Source: Actinomucor elegans
Lineage: Eukaryota; Mucoromycota; Mucoromycetes; Mucorales; Mucoraceae
Direction of reading: 5' to 3'
DNA: 64,000 nucleotides
Assembly (NCBI GenBank): GCA_026027325.1
Contig: JAMSLZ010000003.1
Coordinates: forward strand, 2,418,001-2,482,000
The first letter of the stretch is position 1; the number at the start of each line of letters is the position of its first letter. Positions 1 to 10,420 of this stretch are shown here, piece after piece. The position numbers and the translations under genes were made by a program. Under the pieces are notes generated by a model. That model made no database searches and was not told the DNA's origin. It was given only the letters and a program-made list of their open reading frames with translations.

Positions 1-528
1 GATTTCAGGAAACATTGACAGCGCATCCGAGAATACTTTTTAATTCATTTTCCGGCGGACGATCAAGATGATATCTGAAGCCGTAAAGAACTAATTATAT
101 ACGCAATGAAAAGGAGAATTTTTTTTTTTTTTTTGATCTGCAACTCGTGTTATTTTTTTATTTTTATTTTATTTTTTTTTGGGTTCGATGTAGCGATACA
201 TTATTATCAACCAGTTTGTAAGCACAAAATCGCTGATGGTAATTAAAACAGGCTTTGTTCGATATAGTAATTTTGTGTGACTACCGGCCGATAGCCTTTT
301 CGTCTTTTTCAAACTGTATGAAAGATCAACAAAAAATCACTTACTCCTTAACTTCAGCCTCCCCAATTTATTATATATTTGACAAGCGATAAAAAAGAAA
401 TAATTTATTGTCATTCTTTTCTTTCTCTTCTCTCTTTCTTGTTTTTATCCCTTCCATTCCTTTTCTCAATAGTAAAAAAAAAAAAAAAAAAAAGACCCTT
501 CTTTCCTTTAGTCTTTTATTATCATACT
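1..528. other. Upstream non-coding region, no gene seen
   Basis: This AT-rich stretch contains T runs near 120-135 and 170-180 and an A run at about 474-493. It ends just before the IQ-motif gene and probably holds that gene's promoter and 5' leader. The frame open from 379 begins at a TTG and only reaches the real ATG at 529, so I do not treat it as coding. Confidence 0.5.
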
Positions 529-624
529 ATGTCTTCCTTACATCGCTTTGATTCAATTGAACTTGATCAAGAATTTGATGATAAGCTCATGTATATGTAT
601 ACTACCTCCAATTCTGATCAGGTA

Positions 625-663
<39 letters not shown>

Positions 664-2287
664 CAATCCATATAAATTATTATATGCGTATTGACATTTT
701 GGCTTGCATGATTTTAATCTATCCATTAGTATGACATAGAATCAGAAGAAGAGGAAGCAATCACTGTAGTGCAACACTTGGCACCCGAACAGTACCTTTA
801 TGAATTCCCCAGCAAGTCTTGCTTGAGAGCATTGGCTTATTTAGACGATGAGCAAGAAGAAAACTCTTTTTTCGATGAATCTTCCTTTGCCAGTTCCACT
901 ACGGCCTATTCATCGGCATTATACGAAGAAGATGACTGGGAAGAAGAGGATGATCAATTAGTAGAAGATGGCCGTTTATCACCACTAGAACTACCTTCAC
1001 CAAAGACAAACCCATCAACCGCTACTATCACTCAGTCATCAGGCTGCACTCCTGTCGGTCCCTCTTCCTTCCTGCCAGATATTCACAAAGATCAGCTGTA
1101 TCATCATGTTACTCCCCGCCAATCTACAGGTAACATGGCACTGGACCTTTTCTTTGTTTTACTCGATCCTCACCTTTACATCTATAGACCTTGAAGTCTT
1201 CTGCAATGAATCTATACCCATCCTTGACTCTTCTTCTTCTTCTTCCTCTGTCAAGAGCTCAAGCAGCCGAATTGTCTTGATCAGACTCAACAAAATCGAT
1301 GACAGTTGCTCCTCTACTTCTCTCACCTATCTCGCTAGCGATGAAGGGTACGATGATAACGAAGACGAACTCGAATCACAATGCATATTTTATCCTCTCA
1401 GTGACGACGAAGAAACAGAAGACTTGGATATGCAAGATAGAGCGGCAATCAAGATCCAAGCAGCCTGGCGTGGTTTTTGCAGCCGTCGACAAAACAAACA
1501 GCAGTTGGCCTGTTTACGGGCTGACCAACGCGTGATAATGAATCTAGCATATCTTTGCGGTAAAATCCATCGCCGACAAATGACCAGTGTAGATAACCGA
1601 CTAGCTCAATTGGAACAACGTCTTCAAGAAGAGACTGCCATGCGTATCGCCTTTGAAAAAGCAATGGAGGACATGACAGTTGTGATTGATCAGCAGCAAA
1701 AGATTTTATACGATCGACTAGAACAGGAAGTGCATATGCGCCAAGTATACGAAAGCAAGTTTAATGCTGCTTTGGCCCAGTTGCAACCCTTGGAATCTCG
1801 TTTGCGTAAAGAAGTAAACGCTCGCAACAAAATGGAAGAAATGATGACACGCGTTCTAGACCAAATGCATGAAGCTGAAACTTCACGACAGTTGCATCAA
1901 AAGGAGGAAGCAGAATCAAAGAAGTTGATGCAATCCAAACTTGATCAAGCATTAGAAGATATCGCCATGCTAAAAAAATCAAAAGCGGCATCACGACCTT
2001 CACTAGTCCCATCCACTCGCCCTTCAATAGCCCCATCCGCACGCCCTTCAATAGCCCCATCCGCAAAAAACGCTAGCTCAACTACTACCAAATCATCCCG
2101 TACTGATTCAACAATGCGTCGCTCTATCGTCCCAGCTCCTACTACTCGCCGTCAACCGCCTCGTACTACCACTAAAAATCTCGATACCTCCCAAAGTAAA
2201 CCAGTTGGCTCCTTGATAGAGAGACCTTCCGTGATTCCATCCAATAGACGACCTCTTGATCAATCCATTAGACGTACATATAAGTAA
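529..2287 (+). CDS. IQ-motif, coiled-coil protein (hypothetical)
   Basis: Three exons (529-621, 730-1129, 1188-2287) give a protein of about 530 residues. The introns are 108 bp (phase 0) and 58 bp (phase 1), both GT..AG. The N-terminal half is acidic and serine-rich with Asp/Glu runs. A clear IQ calmodulin-binding motif lies near residues 248-268 (core AAIKIQAAWRGF). About 170 residues of heptad-like Glu/Gln/Arg-rich sequence follow, which should form a long coiled coil. The C-terminus is basic and Ser/Pro-rich and carries a short tandem repeat, RPSIAPSA, that is also visible in the DNA at about 2000-2065. A calmodulin- or myosin-light-chain-binding cytoskeletal role is inferred from the IQ motif only. 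I do not recognise the family. The start is the first ATG after an A-rich leader. Intron 1 contains an AAT microsatellite. Confidence 0.8.
625..663 (+). repeat. AAT microsatellite inside intron 1
   Basis: About 12 copies of AAT lie directly downstream of the 5' splice site of the IQ-motif gene. Trinucleotide repeats of the same kind occur in introns of the transporter gene near 5.3 and 5.5 kb. Confidence 0.9.
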
Positions 2288-3298
2288 AAAAAAACAAAAA
2301 AACTTACCCCTTTGCTCCTCTTTTTTTTTTTTTCTTTGTATTACCCACATGGTAGAGTGTGCGAGTAATCCTTTATATTGCTTATTTTCTACCAAACCTC
2401 AAAAAAAAGTGTTCTTATTCTTATTATTTATTATCTAATTCACTAGTACCCTACTTAATAGCTTTTTGTTCTTGAATAAAATCTATTGTCTCAAAATTGT
2501 ATCATAATTTAAATCAATATAAATCGGATCATTTTCTTGTATGTGTGTTCCCCCAAAAACCTGAATATCTAGATAATAATTTAATTAACTGAATTGAACC
2601 AAAAGGACATGCCATGCCGCTTAAAAAAGTAGCAAATGGTCCTTGTTAAATTAAATGCTTAACTAACAAGACGTTAAATCGAGATTCAAAAAAGCACAAG
2701 TTTAAACTGGTTAGCCATCAATTGATACACAGATCGGTCATTAGACATCGATATAGTAATTATATCAAATGTTCTAGAAGTGAGACAAGTTGACTAGATT
2801 GAAAGCTGTTTGAGGGACTTGACAGTGCACTTTCCTATCCCTCATCGACAGTCAACTTTAGGTCCAATAAATCATGATTGCTTTAATCTTGATATTCATT
2901 ACAAGGAGGAATTGATAATACAACAATGCGTTTTACTATATACGATTTTGAGATCGATATGTGTGTCAAAGCGTCATGCGGCAACCATGCTGTACCCACA
3001 AGACTCATTATAGATTAAACCCAAAAACAGGTTCATCAACTGTGTCAGATTGTGCATGCAGTTGAAGTAGTCGTTAATAAAAAAAACCCATATGGCTTAG
3101 CTTTATATTGACTTTATATCCATTTTTATTGTAGATATCCGAACAATTTTATGTTTCGAAATATGCATTCTTGGTGCCAAGTACAAAAAGGGGACCTATC
3201 TATAGAGAGAGAGAGAAAGAGAGAGAGAGAGTTAGAGAGAGCGGGTTCAGGTTCAACATGAAAAAAAAGACGTCCCTTTATTGGGTAATTAGGAGAAC

Positions 3299-3335
<37 letters not shown>

Positions 3336-4772
3336 AAAAAAAAATACATACTCATGCAGGGTAAAAACAGTGCGCCGAACTACACCTACACATCCTGGTT
3401 GCGTAGATCACAAACTCATATTTCTCATATCAATGTAGCAATTATTTTAGAAATTAGTTTATTTAAAAAAGCGTGCTTAGTCCTACAATGTGCTCGGGAA
3501 ATGTCGATCAATCTCGATCCATCGTGGAAAAAGATATATTATATTATGTAGCATATCATTGGTGAGCTTCATGTGTAACATATCAAAACTCCGCTAGCAA
3601 CTGCATTTAGAATTTGGTAATATAAGGTATATCGAAAGTAGTACCATTCAGATGAATATGTTGCACAGTCTATTGTTCCCGAGAACGATTCAATTTGCTT
3701 TACGTAGTAGTGAAAGAGATATGGCTGATTCAATTTAATGCAGTAACAGTGATCATAAGGACAATGCACTGTGATGCATGCTGTTTCCATTTTCGTCAAA
3801 TGACCTTTTATATCAATTCACTCTGGAGAAGAAGAAAAAATATCATGACGCCAGCGAATTCATTACCAAAAAAAAAAAAAAAAAAAAAAAAAAAGTGCTT
3901 GTTGGGCCATCATTGGTCCCGCATACAGCTGTTGTGAGTTGAATATATGATTTTAAAGGCGGGCATTGCGCTTTCCTATTATTTCAGTGCGCCAATGAAG
4001 TGACTGCCCCGAATTTCCGTTTGTTAAGACGTTTCAGGGCTCCCCCTCATTTCAGTAAAAAAGTAATAGACAGTTTTCCTTATTATGGGTGAGAGTGATG
4101 ATCGTCACCATCTTGAATATTTCAGCATAATTTGATTTACGTGAATCATCAGTCTCTCATTTTAATTAATTTGATCAAGAGACAATTTTGTATATATTGT
4201 ATTCTGCATATATAATATAAAACACCTGCATCTTGAGACATTTTGCTTGGCATAATTATTATTTCAAACCTTTCAAAGGGGATGTTACGGTATTGTCTTG
4301 CTCGCTGATCATCTCCCTCTCCTCTCTATTTGTTTTATCTATCCTTGGCGCCCTTTTCTGTGCATATTTGGAAGGATTCTTTTTTTTTTTTTTACATATC
4401 ACTAAGAATGTAAACCAATATAGAGTTATGTCAAATACGAATGAAATAACCCGCCAAAAAGTTCTCTCCATTCGATAGTTTAGACGTAAAAGGCTTAATT
4501 ACTTAAGGGCTCTATTATGAAAAAAAAAATTTTTTTAAACAAAAAAAGGCGGCTGCAGTTGCAAAGCATGATGATGATAGCGTACTAACTAGGAGCAAGA
4601 CATTGCATAGTGTATTGCCCAACTATCCATCCCTACCTATAGTTCATATTGTACAGTGTCTTCTGTAAGAGGAGCATAAAGATACTACATAAAAGTTTGC
4701 TTTTTTTTTTTGCATACTTTAAACTCTTCTCTCTTTTCTTTAAGGCGAAATTCTACAGTTTATCAAAAGAGA
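2288..4772. other. Intergenic region with simple repeats, no gene seen
   Basis: Nothing here looks coding on either strand. The open frames are short, lack splice-consistent extension and are rich in poly-Lys or poly-Phe translated from A or T runs. The region holds a GA-rich microsatellite (about 3204-3240), A runs of 34 (3300-3333) and 27 (3868-3894), and a short inverted match to the dispersed repeat family around 2671-2688. The last part should contain the promoter of the transporter gene. Confidence 0.6.
3204..3240 (+). repeat. GA-rich microsatellite
   Basis: A run of GA dinucleotides with a few interruptions, followed about 60 bp later by a 34-nt A run (3300-3333). It has no coding context. 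Confidence 0.9.
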
Positions 4773-5543
4773 ATGACACCTTTTTGCGTCAGTGAAACAG
4801 AAGAGAAACACGAGAATACTAAGGCGCCTATTGTCCTGCACAACAATAATTCCTCCGTCATCGAGGACAGTACATCAGCAATTGAGTATGGTACAACCTG
4901 GGTAGCCTGGCTTCAAGTTATTAGCGCCATGTTGATTAACTCTGCTGCTTCCTTGATGTGGTTGAGTGCCAGTAGTTCTCCAGCAAGTGTTTCGGAATGG
5001 CTTCAAATATCTTATACTTCGCTCAATTGGTTATCCAACGGCTCTGCTATTATCACTTCAATCCTTTCACTTGCAACTGGATGGTCATATGAACGATTTG
5101 GTATTAAAGCTAATGTATGTATATAGACATATGCATACTTGCATTTGAAGGAAACTTCATTTAACTTTTTGGTATAGTGCATTTTTGCTGGTGTAATTAA
5201 TTTGATAGGCTGCTGGATACGATGCATTGCCATCATCGTGCCTGAAAAACATCGATATAGCGCTATGATGGTAGGTCAACTTGTTGCAAGCATCGGAGGA
5301 CCGTTCATTTACAAGTAAATAATGATAATAATAATAATAATATTAATCCATATTAGGAATTATCATTAAGCATTCTTTTCATATTTACATAGCATTGCCG
5401 CCAAAGCAAGTAAACCCCATCGATCGTAAATTGAATGTTGAGTTAATCTCCCCTTCCTCCTTACTTTAACTAATAGATGGCTTCGATCTGGTTTATACCC
5501 GAGCAAAGAGGCATCGCCAATACACTCACAAGTAAGGGCCTTA

Positions 5544-5576
<33 letters not shown>

Positions 5577-6561
5577 TTACTTAATGAACCATATATCCAT
5601 TGCTTTAAAGCGCTCTCAATAGGTCAGGCCGTAGCTCCCATCCTAGTCCCCATGTTATCACCTACGCAAGACCAAGTACCTCACATGTTGATTGTCGTGG
5701 CCATCATTTCAACCGTATCAGCCGTGCCTTCGGTGTTTTTACCGGGTAAACCACGTATCCCTTCTTCCCCATCTGCTGACCAAGACCGCATGGGTATATG
5801 GCGAGGTGTAAAGAGCTTGGCTAAAATCAAGGGTTTTTGGTGGATCGGTATTCTATGCACAGTGAATTCCGGCATGGTATTTTCGGTCTGCACCTTGATT
5901 ATAGAAGCCATCTCTCCGTATGGTTATACAGATCAGCAGGCTGGGTACTGTGCTTCAGCTGTTGTGGCTGCAGGCTTTGTAGGAGGCATTGCCTCAGGCT
6001 ATTGGGCGGGCAAAACTGCTCAACATATCATGTTAATTAAGCTAATCACGCCCATGATGGTGTTCAGCTACATCATGCTTATCTTTGAAAGTACTGTATA
6101 TATGAAAAATGATTATGGCGAATACATACTAATAGTTAATCTAGTAATACCCAATGCGTTTAATGTGATCATGATTGCTTGTATTTTAAATGGATTATTT
6201 GCTTATGCTTTGTTCCCACTTCATTTAGAACTGGCCTGCGAAAGTAAGTCAATTTTCTATAGAGTTTCAGACTATCCAAACTAAGACATTTTTTTTTAAT
6301 GTAGTTTCATATCCAGTGCCGGAATCTGTATCCTCTTCCTTATTATGGTCTTTATTAACTGCGTCCATGATGATTTTTTCAGTGATTATTGATTCTTTAC
6401 GCGCAGGTCCGGAAGCAGATCCACCTAATAACATGAAACTATCAATGATTTCAGTCGCTGTAATCATGGGCGTTGGCTCTCTACCAGTCATATGGTTGAA
6501 AGGCGATTTAAAACGTCTGGCATTTGATAAAGATAAAGGGGCTGTACTCTTTATTAACTAA
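4773..6561 (+). CDS. SLC49-type MFS transporter
   Basis: Six exons (4773-5114, 5178-5314, 5393-5405, 5477-5531, 5611-6243, 6305-6561) encode about 478 residues with a polar N-terminus and roughly 12 membrane spans. The first spans carry features of the SLC49 branch of the major facilitator superfamily (FLVCR/DIRC2-like heme, choline or related transporters): the NWLSNGSAI segment after span 1, a GCWIR segment, GQLVASIGGPF, a WFIPEQRGIANTLT cytoplasmic loop, and EISYPVPE at the start of a late span. The substrate cannot be read from the sequence. Exon 3 is only 13 nt and its downstream intron has a GC donor (GCAAGT). Together these are the only way I found to join PFIYNIAAK to MASIWF in frame. 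The ATG follows an upstream TTG-initiated extension that I rejected. The stop codon overlaps that of CSN8 on the other strand. Confidence 0.85.
5318..5343 (+). repeat. AAT-rich repeat in transporter intron 2
   Basis: Imperfect AAT repeat within the intron 5315-5392. It is complementary to the ATT repeat in intron 4 of the same gene. Confidence 0.85.
5543..5572 (+). repeat. ATT repeat in transporter intron 4
   Basis: About 9-10 copies of ATT within the intron 5532-5610. In the pre-mRNA this could pair with the AAT repeat of intron 2 and loop out exons 3 and 4. Confidence 0.85.
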
Positions 6562-7394
6562 TACTTTTCCAAGTTCAATACGATATCTGCCAGTTTTGAA
6601 AATTTATCCGCATCTTTTGCGATGCGAGGAGCAGGGCCTAATTCAATATATGCGTGCGTAAGTATAAAAAAAAAACTATGTGCTTATATATCAATAAACT
6701 TTACCTGGTTTGACAGGATATAAAATGTGAGAAGATGGATTATAGCCCCATCCTCTTGACGTTAACTCTATAATAACAAAGGCCTTAGTATGCTCCATGT
6801 ATGAATTAGAGTGACATTTTCCAAACCTTGCAAGACTTGGGGTTCGGGCATGCCGAAGAAATTAGATGCTTGACTGGATTCAATAGACGTATAGATTTTG
6901 GATACAAGTTGAAACATGTGTTCTCGTGTCGTTTCTTTGATCTTTTCAATTAGCGGTTGCATCCACTCGGACCATGTATAGCTGTCCAAGTCCTGATAGA
7001 CTTGAGGATAGGCTTTCTTGATTAGGTCTACAACGACACGCCAAATCGCATCTATCTCGGGTGTATTATGTTGAAGACCTCGTTTGCGTACATGGCGAGC
7101 CGTCTCTCTATTATTTTATTAAGTTATTCATGAGATAGTAGCGGTGGTAGTTTAAAAATAATATAATATGAGAAAGGTACATACAGATCGTTGGTTAATA
7201 TACAACTGGCCAAGTAAATGGGATAGACGAGTGAAAGGCCAATGCTGGCATCGGACGCGTTCTAAAAGAATAGCATTTAATACGAGAGTGTATACTGCAT
7301 TAAGGTAAAGATGTACCTGGATTTCTAATTGCTCGCAACAGATCAATAGATCGCTGAATTTGTTCTCTGTTATTAATGTGGGTATGGTGTTCAT
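6558..7394 (-). CDS. CSN8: COP9 signalosome subunit 8 (PCI/CSN8 family)
   Basis: Five short exons on the minus strand (7317-7394, 7185-7261, 6827-7107, 6705-6767, 6558-6637) join in frame to about 192 residues, close to the roughly 200 residues usual for CSN8. The order of conserved pieces follows the family: an N-terminal FSDLLICCEQLE helix, a segment LVYPIYLASCILTNDLETA, then IWRVVVDLI, the YTWSEWMQPLIEKIKETTR helix, FQLVSKIYTSI, and a C-terminal RGWGYNPSSHILYPVKP followed by a PAPR helix. CSN8 is the smallest PCI-type subunit of the COP9 signalosome, which removes NEDD8 from cullin-RING ubiquitin ligases. No single exon is recognisable in an ORF list, so the gene is easily missed. The TAG stop shares bases with the convergent transporter's TAA. 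Confidence 0.8.
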
Positions 7395-8439
7395 GTTCAA
7401 AGTATGTCAGTTATAAAAGAGTAAAGCGAAACTAGTTTCTGGTTGCAGTCAAAAGTGCTGAGTTTAAACTTTTGCAAAATGCCACAGTAATAGTCGCTTG
7501 GGCATGACATTCTCGGTTGAGCAACACTCTTTCCCTATAAACGTCACTGTTCCCAGATAGAAGTTACTAGCGATGTAAGACAAGGGAACATATATATGGT
7601 ATACTATTACACTGTGTGCGTTTAAATACGTGAAAAAATCGTAGCCAACTGGATAATCAAAACTGTCATTAATAATTCCATCACAGTTGTATAGTATATT
7701 AAAAGAATTAGAAATCATTTAGGAAAACGCAAGTTGAAAAATTGGGCAATTAATCAACATCATGTCTAGTTCAATCATATTTCGAATGATCTAGGTTTCA
7801 AAGGAAGTTTGAAGAAAAATCTAGCGTTAGAGACCAAAAACGCTATAGTGTTGATGTCTTATGGTGATTGATTGTATTGTTATAGAATCGCAACGATAGA
7901 TTCAACTAAGAGAGCTAACTCTGTTCTACTTTTATTTTTGTTTTCAAAACTATAGCTCAATTGTGCATTGATATAAACACGGGTTTATAAGGTCAAGGCT
8001 TTTGTCGGATGTAGACATTTGCTTAAATACCCGCCATCAAATGATATTCATGCATTTTGAAATGACAATCAGAATCTATCAAAAAATAGGTATACCAAGA
8101 TATTATATAATCACATTTCTCACATTGAGCTCTCAATAAGATATAGGTAGAATTAGGTTCACTTTTGATTCATTCAAGTTTGCACAAAAATTATATATAT
8201 GTATCGAAAAATGTAAAAAAAAAAAAAATATATATGACTGTGTATGTTTAGATATATCAAAGCTATGGGATCAAATAGAGCTATGTCTCCACAAAATAAA
8301 GATTGCTGGAAATTTATGTGAGGAGGGGGATAAACGCCCCTAGAGATTTTTCCTGGATTGGATCGTCTAATGCCATCCCCATTTCACGAGTAACACCAGT
8401 TCCAAGCCGCATCAAATAGCTAGTATACACTCAGAATGA

Positions 8440-8830
8440 AGTAATGCGCCTACTAGAACTATTATCTGTTAAATATATCGTACTTTAGGAATGTGCTGTA
8501 TATTGTATGCATTTCAAGTGATCTAGTTGTAAATGTAATGATCCACAGATCTCACGACCAATCTCGATCAAATGTCACATCTTAAAAGTATAGCATTATT
8601 TAGAATAAACTACTGCATATATTAGAACTGTTTATTTTGCTCTGATATAGCAAATGCATTATACGTTAGCGATTGGCAGTAGATTTCGTGCATCTCGTGT
8701 AAACGAGATCCATCAATCTTGTAGATCTCTCGGTCAATCTCGGATTAACAACGAACATTGATTACTAGTGCAGGTTGAAGGTGAACTCCTGCATCTATTA
8801 GAACTATTATTTGGATACATGACAACAAAT
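8440..8830 (+). repeat. Degenerate ~173-bp tandem repeat
   Basis: Three copies of a TAGAACT-centred block (about 8446, 8618, 8791) alternate with two copies of an AGATCTC-CG-CAATCTCG block (about 8547, 8721). Both blocks recur at about 172-174 bp, so this is a tandem array with strong sequence decay. Related blocks occur elsewhere in gene-free parts of the window. Confidence 0.65.
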
Positions 8831-10124
8831 GTACTATATAGTAACGTTTCATGGTAGGTTACACACATACTTTCCATCATGTAGCTTAATCTAATGCAAT
8901 GCAATGCATTCATAGTTTTACAGCTAAACAAATGCTCCAATAGGATCCAGTAGTTAGTTCCGAATACAGAACTACTAGTTGATGTAACACCAGACTGAGA
9001 TCGGCCGAAAAGTTGCAGACATAATTAGACATCAAAATGCTGCAGCTGCTTTATACTGATAATTGCTATTTTGGTCTATTTACCGTTTGATATTATGTGC
9101 GTCCAAGGGGGTGTTGCTGTGTATCGAAAAAAAAACACGTTTGACAGGTCCTGTCGATGCCAAGAAATGTCGTACAGAATCGATAGGGATGCGTAAAAGA
9201 ACTGCTCCGTTTTGTTAACTATCTGCTAATAACTGGTACTGCCCTTCATCTCGTGCTTGATCCGAGGCTAAATATACTTAATCGAGGCACATTATCTATT
9301 CCACCACGGAAAAAGTTCTATTATAAGAGATGTCTAAAGTTATTTCAGTATAGTTAAAGATTGGTGCGAAGCTATCCCAGCCGCAAATACTCTCGGAATC
9401 TGATTAGCCGGCGAAAATTTAACGGATCTAGATTGAGTGTTCCAAAAACCTGCTTTTAACGTTGATCTTGTTTTGACGATGATACGCAAATTATATATAT
9501 TTATAATACATACGAAGAATTGAATGGCGAATCCAACAGTGTTAACAACCATCGATATTTTTTATTTTTTATTTTTTACTAACGCATGAATTATCGTTGA
9601 TAAAAGATCAGTTTATCCAAATTGCGTTGTAATTCGATAATTGTATAGTAGCGTTACTTATTCCCAGATATAGCAGATCTACGAAACAAATGGTCTAGAT
9701 GTGTCTCGAAGAATCCGCTTTTGAAAGCTAAAAAAAAAAAAGCATGGAAAGTTTGGGCCTCCTGGGGAGGGGGGGTTATCTAAAATCAGGCCATGTTGAG
9801 CTTCTTCATTCATCGAACTATTTTAGTTTAATGTCATATTTGAAGGTTAATTCGTGCTCAAAGTTAAGTAGTAAACCTCTCAGAACATTATTTAGCCGCA
9901 ATACAATGAATATGTTAAGATTTACCGAGCGCCGTAAATATAAAGTGAGCAAAAACTGTTGATCTCTCTACTAGTCTCGTTTTAATTTCGCATTTTGGCA
10001 CACAAAACGAGTTTAGAATGAGGTACTAAATTTATCAGAGCAACTGATTTACTGAAGTGAAATGGGTACACAATACATTATTGACTAGGCAATAAGCTAT
10101 ATATCATTTAAATTAAATCTAATA

Positions 10125-10420
10125 ATCTGTAGATCTCCCGCTCAATCAAGTTTAATATCGAATCAAATTGTTTGCGCGAGTCCAGAAAGTTCTACTACAT
10201 CTAGGTGCTGAATCTATTTTAGAGGTTAATTACAATAAATATGTTACGCGGCAATAGCTAGAAGCATATTATGTACTTGTACAAATGAAATAATGATTTG
10301 TAAATCATCATTCGTTCGATCTCGGTCAAACGTTACATCTAGCAACTAACTTTTGCTTATAATGAGCGAATGCATCTGTCAAAAACGTTTACTTAACTGA
10401 AATACAATGAATGTAACATG
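10125..10420 (+). repeat. Second array of the ~175-bp degenerate repeat
   Basis: AGATCTC-type blocks at about 10130 and 10315 (about 180 bp apart) are followed by TTCTACTACATCTA-type and ACAATGAATGTTAC-type blocks. The same order of blocks is seen near 8.5 kb and at the right end of the window. Confidence 0.55.

Noticed and set aside
379..528. Upstream extension of the IQ-motif gene
   Set aside because: It begins at TTG and translates a T/C-rich and A-run leader into Leu/Phe/Lys runs; ATG at 529 is the natural start.
3171..3551. 126-codon plus-strand frame
   Set aside because: It is made of translated GA and A repeats and shows no coding character.
6700..7394. Minus-strand exons first read as the C-terminus of a fungal Zn2Cys6 transcription factor
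   Set aside because: After full splicing the protein is colinear with CSN8 over its whole length and starts at its own ATG; no zinc cluster is present.
7464..7718. Minus-strand 84-codon frame upstream of CSN8
   Set aside because: No splice connection in frame and no resemblance to the family; the CSN8 ATG lies downstream.
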